Counted from the stretch's first letter, positions 16,111 through 25,568 are shown. The stretch: DNA of 64,000 nucleotides from Salinicoccus sediminis (GCF_000986795.1 NZ_LAYZ01000024.1:310001-374000); one strand, 5' to 3'. Program-made: numbers and translations. The notes: a model not told the origin generated them from the letters alone.

Positions 16111-17371
16111 GTTTAAGTTAGCCACTAGGGTGTGACCCGAATCCAGAGTTTGTGAAAGCCCTCTAATGGCCGGGCTTCTCCTCCCCCGAGGGGGGGAGGA
16201 GATCTTACACTAGGCGCTATGTGTCGGTTGTGTATGTTGCATTGCCTGGGCAAAACGCTCATGCGGTGTCCGGTATCTCAGGATTTTACGGGGATAGTCA
16301 TTCATCCATCGTTGAATGCGCTGAATCTGTCGGTCACTGATTGATGAAATCGACTGACCTTTCGGGATGAACCGGTGAATGCGCTTATGCTGGTTCTCGC
16401 TGGGCCCGCGTTCATATGAAGCGAATGGCCGGGCAAAATAGACGTCTGTCACATGCTTCAAGGTGGCATGCAGTGCACTGAATTCAGAGCCATTATCTGA
16501 TGTGATGGTCTTGAATAACGATGACATGTGATGACCGGCGCATTCAACGAGTGATTCGATGGCCTCTGTGACCGGTTGATCGTTCTTGCCATCAATTTTC
16601 AAAAGCACTTCAAACCGGGGCTGTCGCTCCGCCAGTGTCAGCAGCACCGCATCATCCTTGTGTTTTGAACCAATGCCGGTGTCGATTTCCCAGTGACCGA
16701 ATGTTTCCCAGGATTCGAGAGCTTCCGGCCGTTCAGCGATGTACGGCCCCAAATCACGTTTATGTTTGCGGTCCTTGTGTGTTTTTGATTTTGTGTTGCG
16801 GCTGAGCTTCTCCGATAGATGGATATTCTTTGTGCGCATGATATGCCGGTCAATCCAGTTGTAGAGCGTCGTCGTACACGGTATCAGTTCATCCGGGCAC
16901 ATATCCCTTTGCTTCGCAGCACCAATCACGGCATCAGGCGACCAGTGGTGGTCCAGCATCTGTGTATCTGCCCAGTCGACAAATGCATTGGATTGGCGCC
17001 ATTTCGGCCGCGGTTTTCATAACGCGTTTAAGCGTAGCCTGGATCATAGACATGATACTCATAATCATATGTTTTTCCATTCTGTTTCTGACGGCGGGTT
17101 TGGCGGATGATCCCGCGTTTGATTTCGTTATTGATGGTCTGGGGAGCGCGTCCTAAACGCGCCGCAATGGCACGGTTTGCGTAATTCTCCTGCTTTAAAA
17201 TCTCAATTTGGGCCCGTTCATCTTGGGTCAGGTGTTTTCCTTTGATGGATTCAGTGGTATCATGAGGTTGCGTCATGTGATTTCATTCCTTTATTGAGTG
17301 TTGTAGTTAACTTTCAATATAACATGAAATTCACATGGTGTTTTTTGTATCAGAGGTGGCTAAGTTCATTA
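16110..17371 (-). mobile_element. IS30-family insertion sequence, inactivated
   Basis: About 1.26 kb bounded by imperfect inverted repeats: TTTAAGTTAGCCAC at the left (16112-16125) and, read inward from the right, ATGAACTTAGCCAC (ending near 17357). It carries one minus-strand transposase in two broken pieces. A strong G/C hairpin (CTCCTCCCCC with GGGGGAGGAG) lies inside, just after the transposase end. The exact outer ends and target duplication cannot be fixed by eye. It is richer in G+C than the island around it, so it arrived separately. Confidence 0.8.
16210..17276 (-). pseudogene. IS30-family transposase, nonsense + frameshift
   Basis: The N-terminal piece (17276-17028) has the IS30 helix-turn-helix: H-L-T-Q-D-E-R-A-Q-I-E-I-L and R-A-I-A-A-R-L-G-R-A-P-Q-T-I-N-N-E-I-K-R-G. 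It ends at a TAA after Y-D-P-G-Y-A. The frame would continue T-R-Y-E-N-R-G-R-N, then a shift leads into K-W-R-Q-S-N-A-F-V-D-W-A-D-T-Q and the C-terminal piece (from 16959). That piece has the catalytic DDE region: G-H-W-E-I-D-T-G-I-G, T-S-D-N-G-S-E-F and Y-E-R-G-P-S-E-N. A stop and a frameshift together make it inactive. Confidence 0.85.
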
Positions 17372-17440
17372 TAAAATCCACCAATATTCCTTTATATGAT
17401 AGAATTAAATTATAAAGTATACAAAAATAGCGTTCATGAT

Positions 17441-17473
17441 AAAAGCCGCTCTACGGGAAGATAGTGCGGCTTT
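17441..17473 (-). terminator. Rho-independent terminator
   Basis: AAAGCCGC and GCGGCTTT pair around a 16-nt loop; the minus-strand 3' side continues TTATC. It lies 8 nt beyond the stop of the asparagine-synthetase-like gene at 17481-19436. Confidence 0.65.
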
Positions 17474-17480
17474 ATTGTAC

Positions 17481-19436
17481 TTAGAAATTTAATAAAGAGA
17501 AAGGACTTGTACAAGAAATTTCTATTTCATTTTCTTTATTAGTTCTAAATTCTCGATAACTATTAATATATAATCTAGATGCATTTTCCCATGACTTTGC
17601 CTTTGAATTCTTTAGTGATTTTATTCGTATTGAAATTACATCACCTTTTTTCATGTTCATAACATTAATTTGATTTGGTATATTCCACTCTGCAATATCC
17701 TCGTTCAGCAATAATTCTTCATTTTTAAACACTTCGTAATTTAAATAATTCTTCCCTCTAGCAGATAAGTATTTACTATATATTTCAATAATTGCGATCC
17801 CTTGATCTAATTTAAAATTAAAATTGATTTCAGAGTAATTATCTTTTGCTAGATGAGATTCCGGTATATAAATCGTATTTTCATTTTCTTTTACAGTAGT
17901 TTTTATTTCATTTTCAACGTCGACTACTGTAAAACTATCAAAGAATATAGGCATTTTGCTTTCTTCTGAACTTATTTGGTCTCTCTGTTGTTCATATAGA
18001 TTAGCCTTTTCGTTTCGTCCATAAAAGTTAAGTATAGGATGGTTCCTATTTACTAGTTCTTTAAACATATAATCGGAACGGCGTTCAGAAACAGGGAATG
18101 ATAATGATATATCAATAATTGCCCTCATGTTGAATGGAAGTAGAGTGTCGAATGCTGCATCAGTTTCATTTAGTACCTCTGAGTGCCATCCTCCCATTCT
18201 GTCTTCCCAATAAAATAAATCTAAAATATGATAATCAAATAAATTTTGCCCATAACTAAGATTTTCTAAAGAAGTGCTTAGTTTATTGTCTACAACAGAT
18301 TCTCCAACTTCTTCATAAAACTTTCTAAAACCAAACTTGAATGTTGATATCACAGATGAAACGTCATTGGCGCGATTCCTTTGATAAAAGTAACTTCTAG
18401 CTATTTCTAATAAGTTCCCTCTGATATGCATAACCCTGTCTCCAGGAAAAGTATCTAAATAGTAAGGAAGTATATAACGCCCATGTTGTAAAATAGTGTT
18501 TTTTTCTAAGTTCATTTTGTCTTCTTTAGTTAGTTTTTTTCTCTTTTCATTAAAAAAGAAAAATGTATGGTTAAGTGAGATATCACATAATATTTGCTTA
18601 ACAAGATATTGGTCTACCGATAATACTTCCGCAAATCGCCCACTTTTTTCATCTTCTCCTTCTTTAGTAGAGTAAGTGAAGAATTTAATATCTTGGTTAT
18701 GCTCTCTGGCCATCGCTAGAGAAATTCGACTATCGTTACCTCCAGTTAGTGATAATACTAATTCGTTAGATGTACTTTGATAGTAGTCAATTTGCGATCT
18801 CCAAAGTCTTTCGACCATTTCAAATTTTTGTGATTCATCGTAAGATGTATATTTATTATTTTCTCTTGGAAAGAAGCGAGTAGATTTATTAGTTTTTAAA
18901 TCTACATAATAGTTTGGAACAGAACTTCTAATATTAACATAAGGGCTATTATCAAAGGAATAACTCATTTTAGGCATCTTCTGATTAAAATGATCGTGTT
19001 CATACTCAAAATTATCTGCTATTAAGTTAGCATGCGATGAGATAACAAGTTTATCAGTTGTATAATATGATGATCTAGAATTAGTTGCATCTGGGTAGAT
19101 TCGAATAGAGGTTTCATTACCGATGATTATGACATATCTTCCAGCAATAAAATCAAGTGTATCTAGAAATTCATTGTAGTCATGAGTAAATAAATTTAAT
19201 AACTTATTAGCTAGATTATTGATATTAATATTTTCTTCTAATCCGATATGAACGAAATGACCATGAAGTATTATGAAAGAATTACCAGTTTCATAAACGC
19301 TAGGATTATAGATGTTATCAAAATAGTAATTGTATTTATCAAGAATTTTTAAGTGGGAATATTGATCCGGAACACTTCTGATTAATTCATCAGAAAAGAT
19401 AAAGCCATATGGATATAATTTTATTTCTTTACTCAT
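17481..19436 (-). CDS. Asparagine-synthetase-like protein (paralog 3)
   Basis: 651 residues from the ATG at 19436, which has GGCGG 7 nt before it; an upstream in-frame extension of 22 hydrophobic residues has no ribosome site. The architecture is that of paralog 1: Ntn-like domain without Cys2 (starts M-S-K-E), with G-R-Y-V-I-I-I-G-N, I-Y-P-D-A-T-N-S-R and S-S-H-A-N; PP-loop S-L-T-G-G-N-D-S-R at 229-237; C-terminal beta domain ending with S-W-E-N-A-S-R-L-Y-I-N. A shared motif R-F-F-P-R-E-N-N joins the first two domains in both paralogs. Between this start and the IS at 19820 lie about 380 bases with only a terminator-like hairpin and an orphan start. Confidence 0.8.
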   Translation of the reverse strand: MSKEIKLYPYGFIFSDELIRSVPDQYSHLKILDKYNYYFDNIYNPSVYETGNSFIILHGHFVHIGLEENININNLANKLLNLFTHDYNEFLDTLDFIAGRYVIIIGNETSIRIYPDATNSRSSYYTTDKLVISSHANLIADNFEYEHDHFNQKMPKMSYSFDNSPYVNIRSSVPNYYVDLKTNKSTRFFPRENNKYTSYDESQKFEMVERLWRSQIDYYQSTSNELVLSLTGGNDSRISLAMAREHNQDIKFFTYSTKEGEDEKSGRFAEVLSVDQYLVKQILCDISLNHTFFFFNEKRKKLTKEDKMNLEKNTILQHGRYILPYYLDTFPGDRVMHIRGNLLEIARSYFYQRNRANDVSSVISTFKFGFRKFYEEVGESVVDNKLSTSLENLSYGQNLFDYHILDLFYWEDRMGGWHSEVLNETDAAFDTLLPFNMRAIIDISLSFPVSERRSDYMFKELVNRNHPILNFYGRNEKANLYEQQRDQISSEESKMPIFFDSFTVVDVENEIKTTVKENENTIYIPESHLAKDNYSEINFNFKLDQGIAIIEIYSKYLSARGKNYLNYEVFKNEELLLNEDIAEWNIPNQINVMNMKKGDVISIRIKSLKNSKAKSWENASRLYINSYREFRTNKENEIEISCTSPFSLLNF

Positions 19437-19669
19437 TAAATTACCGCCTTTACGTAATGACCGTGAGTTTAATATAATTATAATTCTAATCAAATATAGC
19501 AATTAGTGGATTTATAGGCAATAAGATTAATTGTATTTATACTTGTCCAATTCTCGACCAAACGTTCTATTTTATTCTCATTACAATAACGACTAAAAAC
19601 CTGATTCTACGCTATTCTCATCCATTCTCGGTTTAAAAGTAATCTCTCCATCACCGTTAGAAACCTCAT

Positions 19670-19697
19670 CACCCCTGTGGTTATGGGGTTTCTTTTT
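19670..19697 (+). terminator. Terminator-like hairpin
   Basis: ACCCC and GGGGT pair around a 9-nt loop and are followed by TTCTTTTT. No plus-strand gene precedes it in this gap, so it may be a relic of a lost gene or an IS-borne insulator. Confidence 0.45.
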
Positions 19698-19800
19698 GCG
19701 TGGCCACGCAGTGACCCCTTAATGACCATGAAGAATGACCCAATCGCCTTGCCAGAGTTTCCACAGTCCTATGTGTATACTTATATTAAGGAGTGATCAC

Positions 19801-19851
19801 ATGGAATTAAAAACTAAAGTGGACCCGGTTGTCAAGACACGAATTTTATAA
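19801..19851 (+). pseudogene. Orphan gene start cut by the IS3-family element
   Basis: A textbook ribosome site, AAGGAG (19788-19793), stands 7 nt before ATG 19801, which reads M-E-L-K-T-K and then enters the IS inverted repeat at 19820, with a stop at 19849-19851. This looks like the first codons of a gene whose body was displaced by the insertion. The rest of the gene is not visible beyond the right end of the IS. Confidence 0.4.
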
Positions 19852-21052
19852 AAGTAAGGTGGGTCCTTAGTTCTGTTCTTTCCCCTCTTGCAGCCCCCGC
19901 TTTCCGATGTCAGGTTCTGAACATCGGAAAGATAATTGTTCAAGGAGGGAACGGGTGGGCATCTAATGAATATGAATGGTGCCTGGCGTCTGATAGTCCA
20001 ATGCACTCGTGGTTGTAGAATGCCATATAGTTACGGATATGCTGCCTTGCCTCCCTGGGCGTCCTATACCTTCAAATATATCTCTTTATACTCGAGACTT
20101 CGTCAGAAACGCTCAATCATGATGTTATCCAATGCACGTCCTCTGCTGTCCATACTGAGCTGGATGCTTGGCTGTGCTTTCAAGAGATCGATGTATCTGG
20201 GACTGGTGAAATGACTACCCAGGTCACTGTTGAATATCTCGGTGTCCCGCTGGCCAGCACCCGTTACACAGTATCCAGAACAAAGTCCATTTCCATTGTC
20301 TGGTCCAGTTCCCAGCTGTCGACATAGCGGGAATACCAGTCGATGATAGCGGTGAGATACATCCAATGATTTTAAAGTCGAATAGTCGAATATATGTAAT
20401 ATCAATATTCCAAACCTGATTGGGCCGGGTAATTGGTAGGCTTTTCAACAGATAGGGATAGATACGATGCTGCAGATTGCGTTTGCTCAGGTTGGCCCCG
20501 CTTACGGTTGATGGCCCCACCTTCATGCTTCATTTTTTCGGTAATACAGCGTGACCCATAGAATGGAAAGCGCGTATAGATCTCATCAATCCGGTGTTTA
20601 ATAGCTAGCTCTTCCGGTGAGGGCGTCACCGGTTTGTAGTAAAGACTGGATTGATTGAGCCCAACAGTCCGGCCTGTTCCGAGATGGCAAAATCAGTGGC
20701 TGCCCAGTCCACCATTTCTATGCGTTCCTGTCTTGTCGTGGTAGATGCCAGATTTATTTGACCCACGACAATTGCGTGGCGAGCTTTCCACCTTCTCTTC
20801 ATAGTAGTCTTTCATTCTGTCCAGATCTTTGGATCGGCTGTCAAAAATCCGCGGCATCTCCTGTAGGAACTTGTTTTTTCCAATTATGCAGCTGGTTCAC
20901 ATGGACGTCACGTTCCGAAGCGATCTGATTCATTGTTTTTCTTCCTTCAAGGCTTCCAACACAACTTGGGATTTGAATTCCAGTGTATATCTTTTACGTT
21001 TCATATACCTACCTTAACATCTCCTTCTTTCGTGTCTAAAATTCTGGGGCCA
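19820..21052 (-). mobile_element. IS3-family insertion sequence, decayed
   Basis: About 1.23 kb with related ends: TGGACCC...AAGACACGAA inward from the left (from 19820) and TGGCCCC...TAGACACGAA inward from the right (from 21052). It encodes remnants of OrfA and OrfB on the minus strand, in the usual IS3 order, with several frameshifts and stops. It is richer in G+C than the AT-rich genes on both sides. Confidence 0.82.
19963..21004 (-). pseudogene. IS3-family transposase OrfA/OrfB, multiply broken
   Basis: OrfA starts M-K-R-K-R-Y-T-L-E-F-K-S-Q-V-V-L-E-A at 21004, then shifts frame to read T-M-N-Q-I-A-S-E-R-D-V-H-V-N-Q-L-H-N-W-K-K. OrfB fragments follow in different frames: R-I-D-E-I-Y-T-R-F-P-F-Y-G-S-R (about 20590), N-Q-V-W-N-I-D-I-T-Y-I-R-L (about 20420), N-S-D-L-G-S-H-F-T-S-P-R-Y and R-G-R-A-L-D-N-I-M-I-E-R-F (about 20110-20220), and D-Y-Q-T-P-G-T-I-H-I-H before the final TAG. 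Several independent lesions rule out a programmed frameshift as the only break. Confidence 0.85.
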
Positions 21053-21175
21053 TTATAATTATCACGATTCTAAATATATTATGTTTGCCATTTTTAATAT
21101 ATTAGCATATCCTATTTTTATTATTTTCCATTTATTCAAAATTATAATCATATAAATATTACAGTTATATAAAAG

Positions 21176-23326
21176 TTAGTATTTTATATCATCAAAATAT
21201 TCTTTATAAGGCTCATACAACTTAATAATTTTATCCAAATAATCTTTGGATTTATTTTTTTCGCTTACACTATTAATAGTTTCGTATTTTTTTAAATACC
21301 AGTTTTTAAAGTAAAAATTAAATTTAATATCCATATAAACATCAATCAAGTTTTCTTCTTCTAAAAATTTGATTCTTTCCAATTCCACCTTGTAAAACTT
21401 TTCGAAAAATCTATGAGTTACTGTATTTGTTACAGAGCCTTCAACATATGCATAATAGGAATGTACCATTTGATTTAAAACTTTAACTTTTTTACACTTT
21501 AACATCAGTTGTTGGAAAAATAATGTATCTTGCCCCGCTGCGCCTTCTACCATTTTTAAGTTATTATCTATTAATATTTCTCGTTTAACTATTAATGCTT
21601 GAATGCTCTGCACGGTTAATCGAGTCTTAATGAGAACATCTCGGGTATTTTCAATAACGTCATTTACATTTTCTTTTATTACTTTACTATAATAATTTAT
21701 TTCGTTTCTCTTCAGATTATCCTCTCGAACAATATTACCTACTATCATATCTATTTCATCGTTTTGTAAAATTTTATCCAAAAGTATAGAAAATCCATCA
21801 TCTATAGCTTCGTTATCTGGATCAAGAAATGTAATATAATCAGTCGTAGCCAAATCTATACCGACATTACGAGGTCTTGAAGCACTCCCTGAGCCTTTTT
21901 CAAACCTTTTGTATATGATTTCTGAGTTTTCATTACATATATCTTCAACTATTCTTAGTGTTTCGTAATCTGTACTACCGTCATCTATAAAAATAATTTC
22001 CAATTCATTAAAACAACTTAACTTTTTTATGCTATTATAACATTTAAATTTTAAATATTTTCCATTATTATGAATCGGTATAATAATACTTAATTTTTTT
22101 TCTTTTATAATTTTTTCAGAGATAGATGAATTTTTTTTAATAGTTAAACCATTGTTGTATTCAATATAACGCATATAATTATCATTAAAGTTTACTGCTT
22201 TTTCGCTTAAAAATAATAATGGGAAAAATAATGTTTGTTCAATATCATATTTTTTACTATTACAAAAGGCGTCGAATGTACTATTTTCATCCACTGAAAG
22301 TTTAAAAAAGGTATTAGAAGTATGATATTTTCTTCTTAAATTAAAAACTACTTTACTAATTAACTGTTCTCCGTATATATCTTCATAAATCTTAGATAAT
22401 ACATTTATCAATGTGTTATCATACATAACTTTATTTCTATTTTCGTTAATGATGTCAAATGCATCTTTCTCATTTAAAGGTGAAATCTCATAATCATTTT
22501 TACTAAGATTTAATATTACTGAAGGTATTATATTATTCAAGCTATAATTATAATTGGTAAACACAACTTTAGAATTTGCTGCATAATATAATATTCTGGA
22601 GACAATTTCGTTACTGTATGGTCTATTAGTGTATATAAAAACATTTGTATATGTAAAGATCTCATTGCTATTTAAATCATCAGTAACTTTTATTTTATCA
22701 TTTTCAAACTGTGGAAAATAATCTCCAGGTTTTACCAACAATAAAATATTATTAAATTTCATTGCTTTATATATTAATTTTTGAAAATCTAATGAGTAAT
22801 TTTTATTGTTTAAATCTGCGAATGTCAAATCAATTATAATTGATTTATTAATGTCATTAGAATAATGATGAAATTCACTCGGCATAATATACTCTTCTAA
22901 AATTTTAATTTTTTCATTGTTTTTCACTTTATCCATTTTTTCATAATCGCTTTTAGATACATAAATTTCTATTCCATTTTGATTTATAATATCTTCGAAT
23001 AATCGAAACCATTTAATATTAGTTATTAAATGAACAATGGGTACTTCTTCCCTTTGTGCCTTGGATACTTCTTGTCTATAGTTTTCAATAAAATGTAATA
23101 AATCTTCTTCCACTAAGAAAGAAGATTTAGGTTCACTCAGCATCAAGATCTCATTATCTAGATCAGAATGAATATTCAAAATTTTTAATTCTTGAAGTAA
23201 AGAAGTATTCTCTAATGTTTTGATTTTATGATTTATAACTTTTTCCATAAATTTAATAATAGGCTTAGCATCAGGTATCCTATTATTAAATTTAGTATCT
23301 AGAGAAATCACTTTATTCAGATTCAT
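21176..23326 (-). CDS. Two-part glycosyltransferase with C-terminal GT2 domain
   Basis: 716 residues, very AT-rich. The N-terminal 400 residues are not recognisable alone but correspond in position to the CgeB-like half of the 25569-28184 protein. The C-terminal half is a GT2 (GT-A) domain from about residue 410: L-S-I-I-I-P-I-H-N-N-G, F-I-D-D-G-S-T-D, G-S-G-S-A-S-R-P-R-N-V-G and the D-P-D-N-E-A donor-metal motif, then V-E-G-A-A-G-Q-D-T-L-F-F-Q. ATG 23326 has AGGTG 6 nt before it and overlaps the upstream gene by 14 nt; the GTG at 23335 is part of that site. It is last in a four-gene operon. Likely a polymerising or branching enzyme for the surface glycan. Confidence 0.8.
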   Translation of the reverse strand: MNLNKVISLDTKFNNRIPDAKPIIKFMEKVINHKIKTLENTSLLQELKILNIHSDLDNEILMLSEPKSSFLVEEDLLHFIENYRQEVSKAQREEVPIVHLITNIKWFRLFEDIINQNGIEIYVSKSDYEKMDKVKNNEKIKILEEYIMPSEFHHYSNDINKSIIIDLTFADLNNKNYSLDFQKLIYKAMKFNNILLLVKPGDYFPQFENDKIKVTDDLNSNEIFTYTNVFIYTNRPYSNEIVSRILYYAANSKVVFTNYNYSLNNIIPSVILNLSKNDYEISPLNEKDAFDIINENRNKVMYDNTLINVLSKIYEDIYGEQLISKVVFNLRRKYHTSNTFFKLSVDENSTFDAFCNSKKYDIEQTLFFPLLFLSEKAVNFNDNYMRYIEYNNGLTIKKNSSISEKIIKEKKLSIIIPIHNNGKYLKFKCYNSIKKLSCFNELEIIFIDDGSTDYETLRIVEDICNENSEIIYKRFEKGSGSASRPRNVGIDLATTDYITFLDPDNEAIDDGFSILLDKILQNDEIDMIVGNIVREDNLKRNEINYYSKVIKENVNDVIENTRDVLIKTRLTVQSIQALIVKREILIDNNLKMVEGAAGQDTLFFQQLMLKCKKVKVLNQMVHSYYAYVEGSVTNTVTHRFFEKFYKVELERIKFLEEENLIDVYMDIKFNFYFKNWYLKKYETINSVSEKNKSKDYLDKIIKLYEPYKEYFDDIKY

Positions 23327-24170
23327 AAATATCACCTACATATTTCTTCAGATAAAATTTTTGTAAATCATTTGATATTTCTATATTAGACTCTATATTT
23401 TTTAATTTATTATTCTGATTGTGAATTAAAATATTATTTTTTTTGTTCAATTCTTTTAAATATACTAACATGTCTACTAATTCATAATTAATATCTTCAA
23501 TTTCCGAATGGCTTTTCGTAATTCGATGATTCTTTTTTATCCAATATAATTTACCATTTAGTTGAATTCGTAGTTCATTTAAATTTTCGAAATAAAGGAT
23601 CACTTTGCAAACTGTGTTCTTTTCTAACTGTTTGACACTGCGGCTAAATTGACTATCCTTATATAGCATTGTATTTCTGTCAATACTTATATTTAAATTG
23701 GTACCAGGCATTTGAGCTCTATAAAAATCATTAGCATGAAGTTTTCCATACATATTTGAACCAATTTTATTGACTAACAAAATCGGTTCATTTTCTTCAA
23801 AAAAGATATAACTAGCTTTAATAATTCCATTGACAAGATTTTTTAAATTCTCATCCGTATCGATGGGTTTTGATATATTATTAAATTTACCCTGCACATT
23901 AGGCAACCTAAATAATTTTTTGGAATTCTTTAAATGAACCCAACCTATATCTTCTCCATTTCTACTAATAAATGACATATTTTTTTTGTTAAACAATTTC
24001 TGTTTCTTTACTTCTACGATAGAATCATTAAGCGAATTTGCAAGAGCAATAACTTTATTATTAGCAAGACTATTGTAAATAAATTTATTGCCTTGTTCTT
24101 CAAAATAATATTTTTTAGGAACCTTTAATAATAAATCTCTTTCATTTAATTTCAAAAAATTATTCTCCAT
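23313..24170 (-). CDS. Cytoplasmic SH3/GW-like repeat protein with C-terminal helix (short form)
   Basis: 285 residues with no signal peptide. Three tandem SH3/GW-like segments can be laid over the 28236-29336 protein: one containing G-E-D-I-G-W-V-H-L and L-F-R-L-P (about 72-90), one near I-G-S-N-M-Y-G-K-L (about 132), and one with K-L-Y-W-I-K-K-N-H (about 208). A helical, Asn/Lys-rich tail follows. AAGGTGG lies upstream of the ATG. It overlaps the glycosyltransferase downstream, so it probably works with it, perhaps as a scaffold or acceptor-binding partner (inference). Family not otherwise recognised. Confidence 0.65.
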   Translation of the reverse strand: MENNFLKLNERDLLLKVPKKYYFEEQGNKFIYNSLANNKVIALANSLNDSIVEVKKQKLFNKKNMSFISRNGEDIGWVHLKNSKKLFRLPNVQGKFNNISKPIDTDENLKNLVNGIIKASYIFFEENEPILLVNKIGSNMYGKLHANDFYRAQMPGTNLNISIDRNTMLYKDSQFSRSVKQLEKNTVCKVILYFENLNELRIQLNGKLYWIKKNHRITKSHSEIEDINYELVDMLVYLKELNKKNNILIHNQNNKLKNIESNIEISNDLQKFYLKKYVGDIYESE

Positions 24171-24185
24171 AATTGATACACCACC

Positions 24186-24710
24186 TTAACGCAGTTTTAA
24201 AACTTTAATATTTTCAATTGAAAAGTCTCCACTACCTTCTATTTTAAAAGTTAATCTACATTTATCTTCATCATTTGAAAAATTCAATAGCTGATTTTTA
24301 TCAATTATTTTAGTAAGTTTTGTTTTTTTTCCTCTTGAATAATGAATAATAATTGGTGTTACAATTATATTTTTACTTTGACTTACAGAGATATCAATAT
24401 AGTACACTTCGTTTTCTTCAATATTAAAAAAGCTTTCATCTGGTGAATAGGCAAAGTTATTATTAAGTGTTAAATAAGAAATGTAGAGCATTTTAATGTT
24501 GTTTTTTTCAACGTTCCAACTGGGGAAATCGTTACTGTTAGGGACGAAAACATTCTTTGAATAATAGAAAAGATCTCTTTTTAATGAATAATTTCGAATC
24601 GTCAAATTCTTTGAATTAAATAATTTGATAGACTTAAATATAGTTGTTTTTGATAAACCTTGCTTTTTAAATTCTTTATTGAATGCTTTACGATATTGCC
24701 TCAGATTCAT
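24186..24710 (-). CDS. Hypothetical beta-rich protein in a glycosyltransferase operon
   Basis: 174 residues. The first 30 are basic and helical (Y-R-K-A-F-N-K-E-F-K-K-Q). The rest alternates short strands and ends G-D-F-S-I-E-N-I-K-V-L-K-L-R, the look of a small beta-sandwich, as in the C-terminal domains of the asparagine-synthetase-like proteins. No signal peptide. ATG 24710 has GGTGGGG 7 nt before it; a TTG one codon earlier is too close. It lies 14 nt after the previous gene and 15 nt before the next. Function unknown; position suggests an accessory subunit of the glycan machinery. Confidence 0.6.
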   Translation of the reverse strand: MNLRQYRKAFNKEFKKQGLSKTTIFKSIKLFNSKNLTIRNYSLKRDLFYYSKNVFVPNSNDFPSWNVEKNNIKMLYISYLTLNNNFAYSPDESFFNIEENEVYYIDISVSQSKNIIVTPIIIHYSRGKKTKLTKIIDKNQLLNFSNDEDKCRLTFKIEGSGDFSIENIKVLKLR

Positions 24711-24724
24711 CAATCTTCCCCACC

Positions 24725-25531
24725 TTATTTATTCAATTCACGATTGAGCAACTTATTATAATAAATATGGTAATTTTCCAATTTCTCATTATATTGATTC
24801 AGAATAGCATCTATAATAAGGTCATTAATATCATTAGGTTGATAATAACTAATTGTATAGTTAATGTTTATATGTTCTTCAGAAATCCAAATATCTTTAT
24901 TATTATATCTAAATTTTACTTTCTTTTCGTTTGGAATAATATATTTTGAAGAATAAATTTTTTCGCCAGCTTTAATTAAATTACTCTTTTTAGTCATCTC
25001 GCTATTATAAAAGGTCATCGCATCGGTTTCGACAGTAAAATGCTTCGCTATTTTATGAAGATTATTAATTTCATCGGATCTCAGGAAACATAGTATCTCA
25101 TCTATAAGAACTATTGTTTCATATATTTTCCCCTCAAAAATCGCATAAAATTTTGAGAATGCCACATTGGATTTATTAGATTCGAAGTGTTCTTTCTCAA
25201 GAAGGAGATATTCATTCAATGCATTTTCAAACTCAGTACTTTGTTTTATTTTTATTTGTCTATTCATTTTTGGTATCAGAAAAATACTTTTAACGGGTTT
25301 AAATAAACCAATTTTTTTACCTTTATATTCAGCTTTATAGTATAACTCTTTATCTATTTTAAGGATTTCTCTTACAGTCAGGATTTTAAAATTATAATCC
25401 TGACTCCTAGCGGTTATAAATCCTTTATCGATATCAGAATAAATATTCTGGTTTTCTGGTTCTACAACTAAAATATTTATGATACCTTCATGTTCATTAA
25501 ATTTTTGTATAGTAAAGTCATTTATTTCCAT
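24725..25531 (-). CDS. Cytoplasmic SH3/GW-like repeat protein
   Basis: 268 residues, no signal peptide. Two segments match the SH3/GW-like repeats of its neighbours: Y-K-A-E-Y-K-G-K-K-I-G-L-F-K followed by F-L-I-P (about 68-90), and V-K-F-R-Y-N-N-K-D-I-W-I-S-E-E-H near 215. The latter aligns with the third repeat of the 23313-24170 protein, including an upstream Y-x-S-E-M / Y-K-D-S-Q stretch. The C-terminus is helical. The ribosome site is weak (TTGGG). It opens the AT-rich four-gene operon, 37 nt after the 25569-28184 gene, where base composition changes abruptly. Confidence 0.62.
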   Translation of the reverse strand: MEINDFTIQKFNEHEGIINILVVEPENQNIYSDIDKGFITARSQDYNFKILTVREILKIDKELYYKAEYKGKKIGLFKPVKSIFLIPKMNRQIKIKQSTEFENALNEYLLLEKEHFESNKSNVAFSKFYAIFEGKIYETIVLIDEILCFLRSDEINNLHKIAKHFTVETDAMTFYNSEMTKKSNLIKAGEKIYSSKYIIPNEKKVKFRYNNKDIWISEEHININYTISYYQPNDINDLIIDAILNQYNEKLENYHIYYNKLLNRELNK

Positions 25532-25568
25532 TAATACCCAACTCTCATCACCGTACTCTAATATTTAT

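Noticed and set aside
16160-16205. Strong G/C hairpin as a terminator
   Set aside because: It lies within the IS30 element but has no T-run on either side; more likely structure near the IS end.
19963-21004. Programmed frameshift between IS3 OrfA and OrfB
   Set aside because: Frames are broken at several unrelated places including within OrfA and the DDE domain, so decay explains it better than programmed shifting.
12100-25560. Lasso-peptide or beta-lactam type biosynthesis cluster
   Set aside because: No precursor peptide, B-type protease or carboxyethylarginine synthase gene is visible; neighbours are glycosyltransferases.
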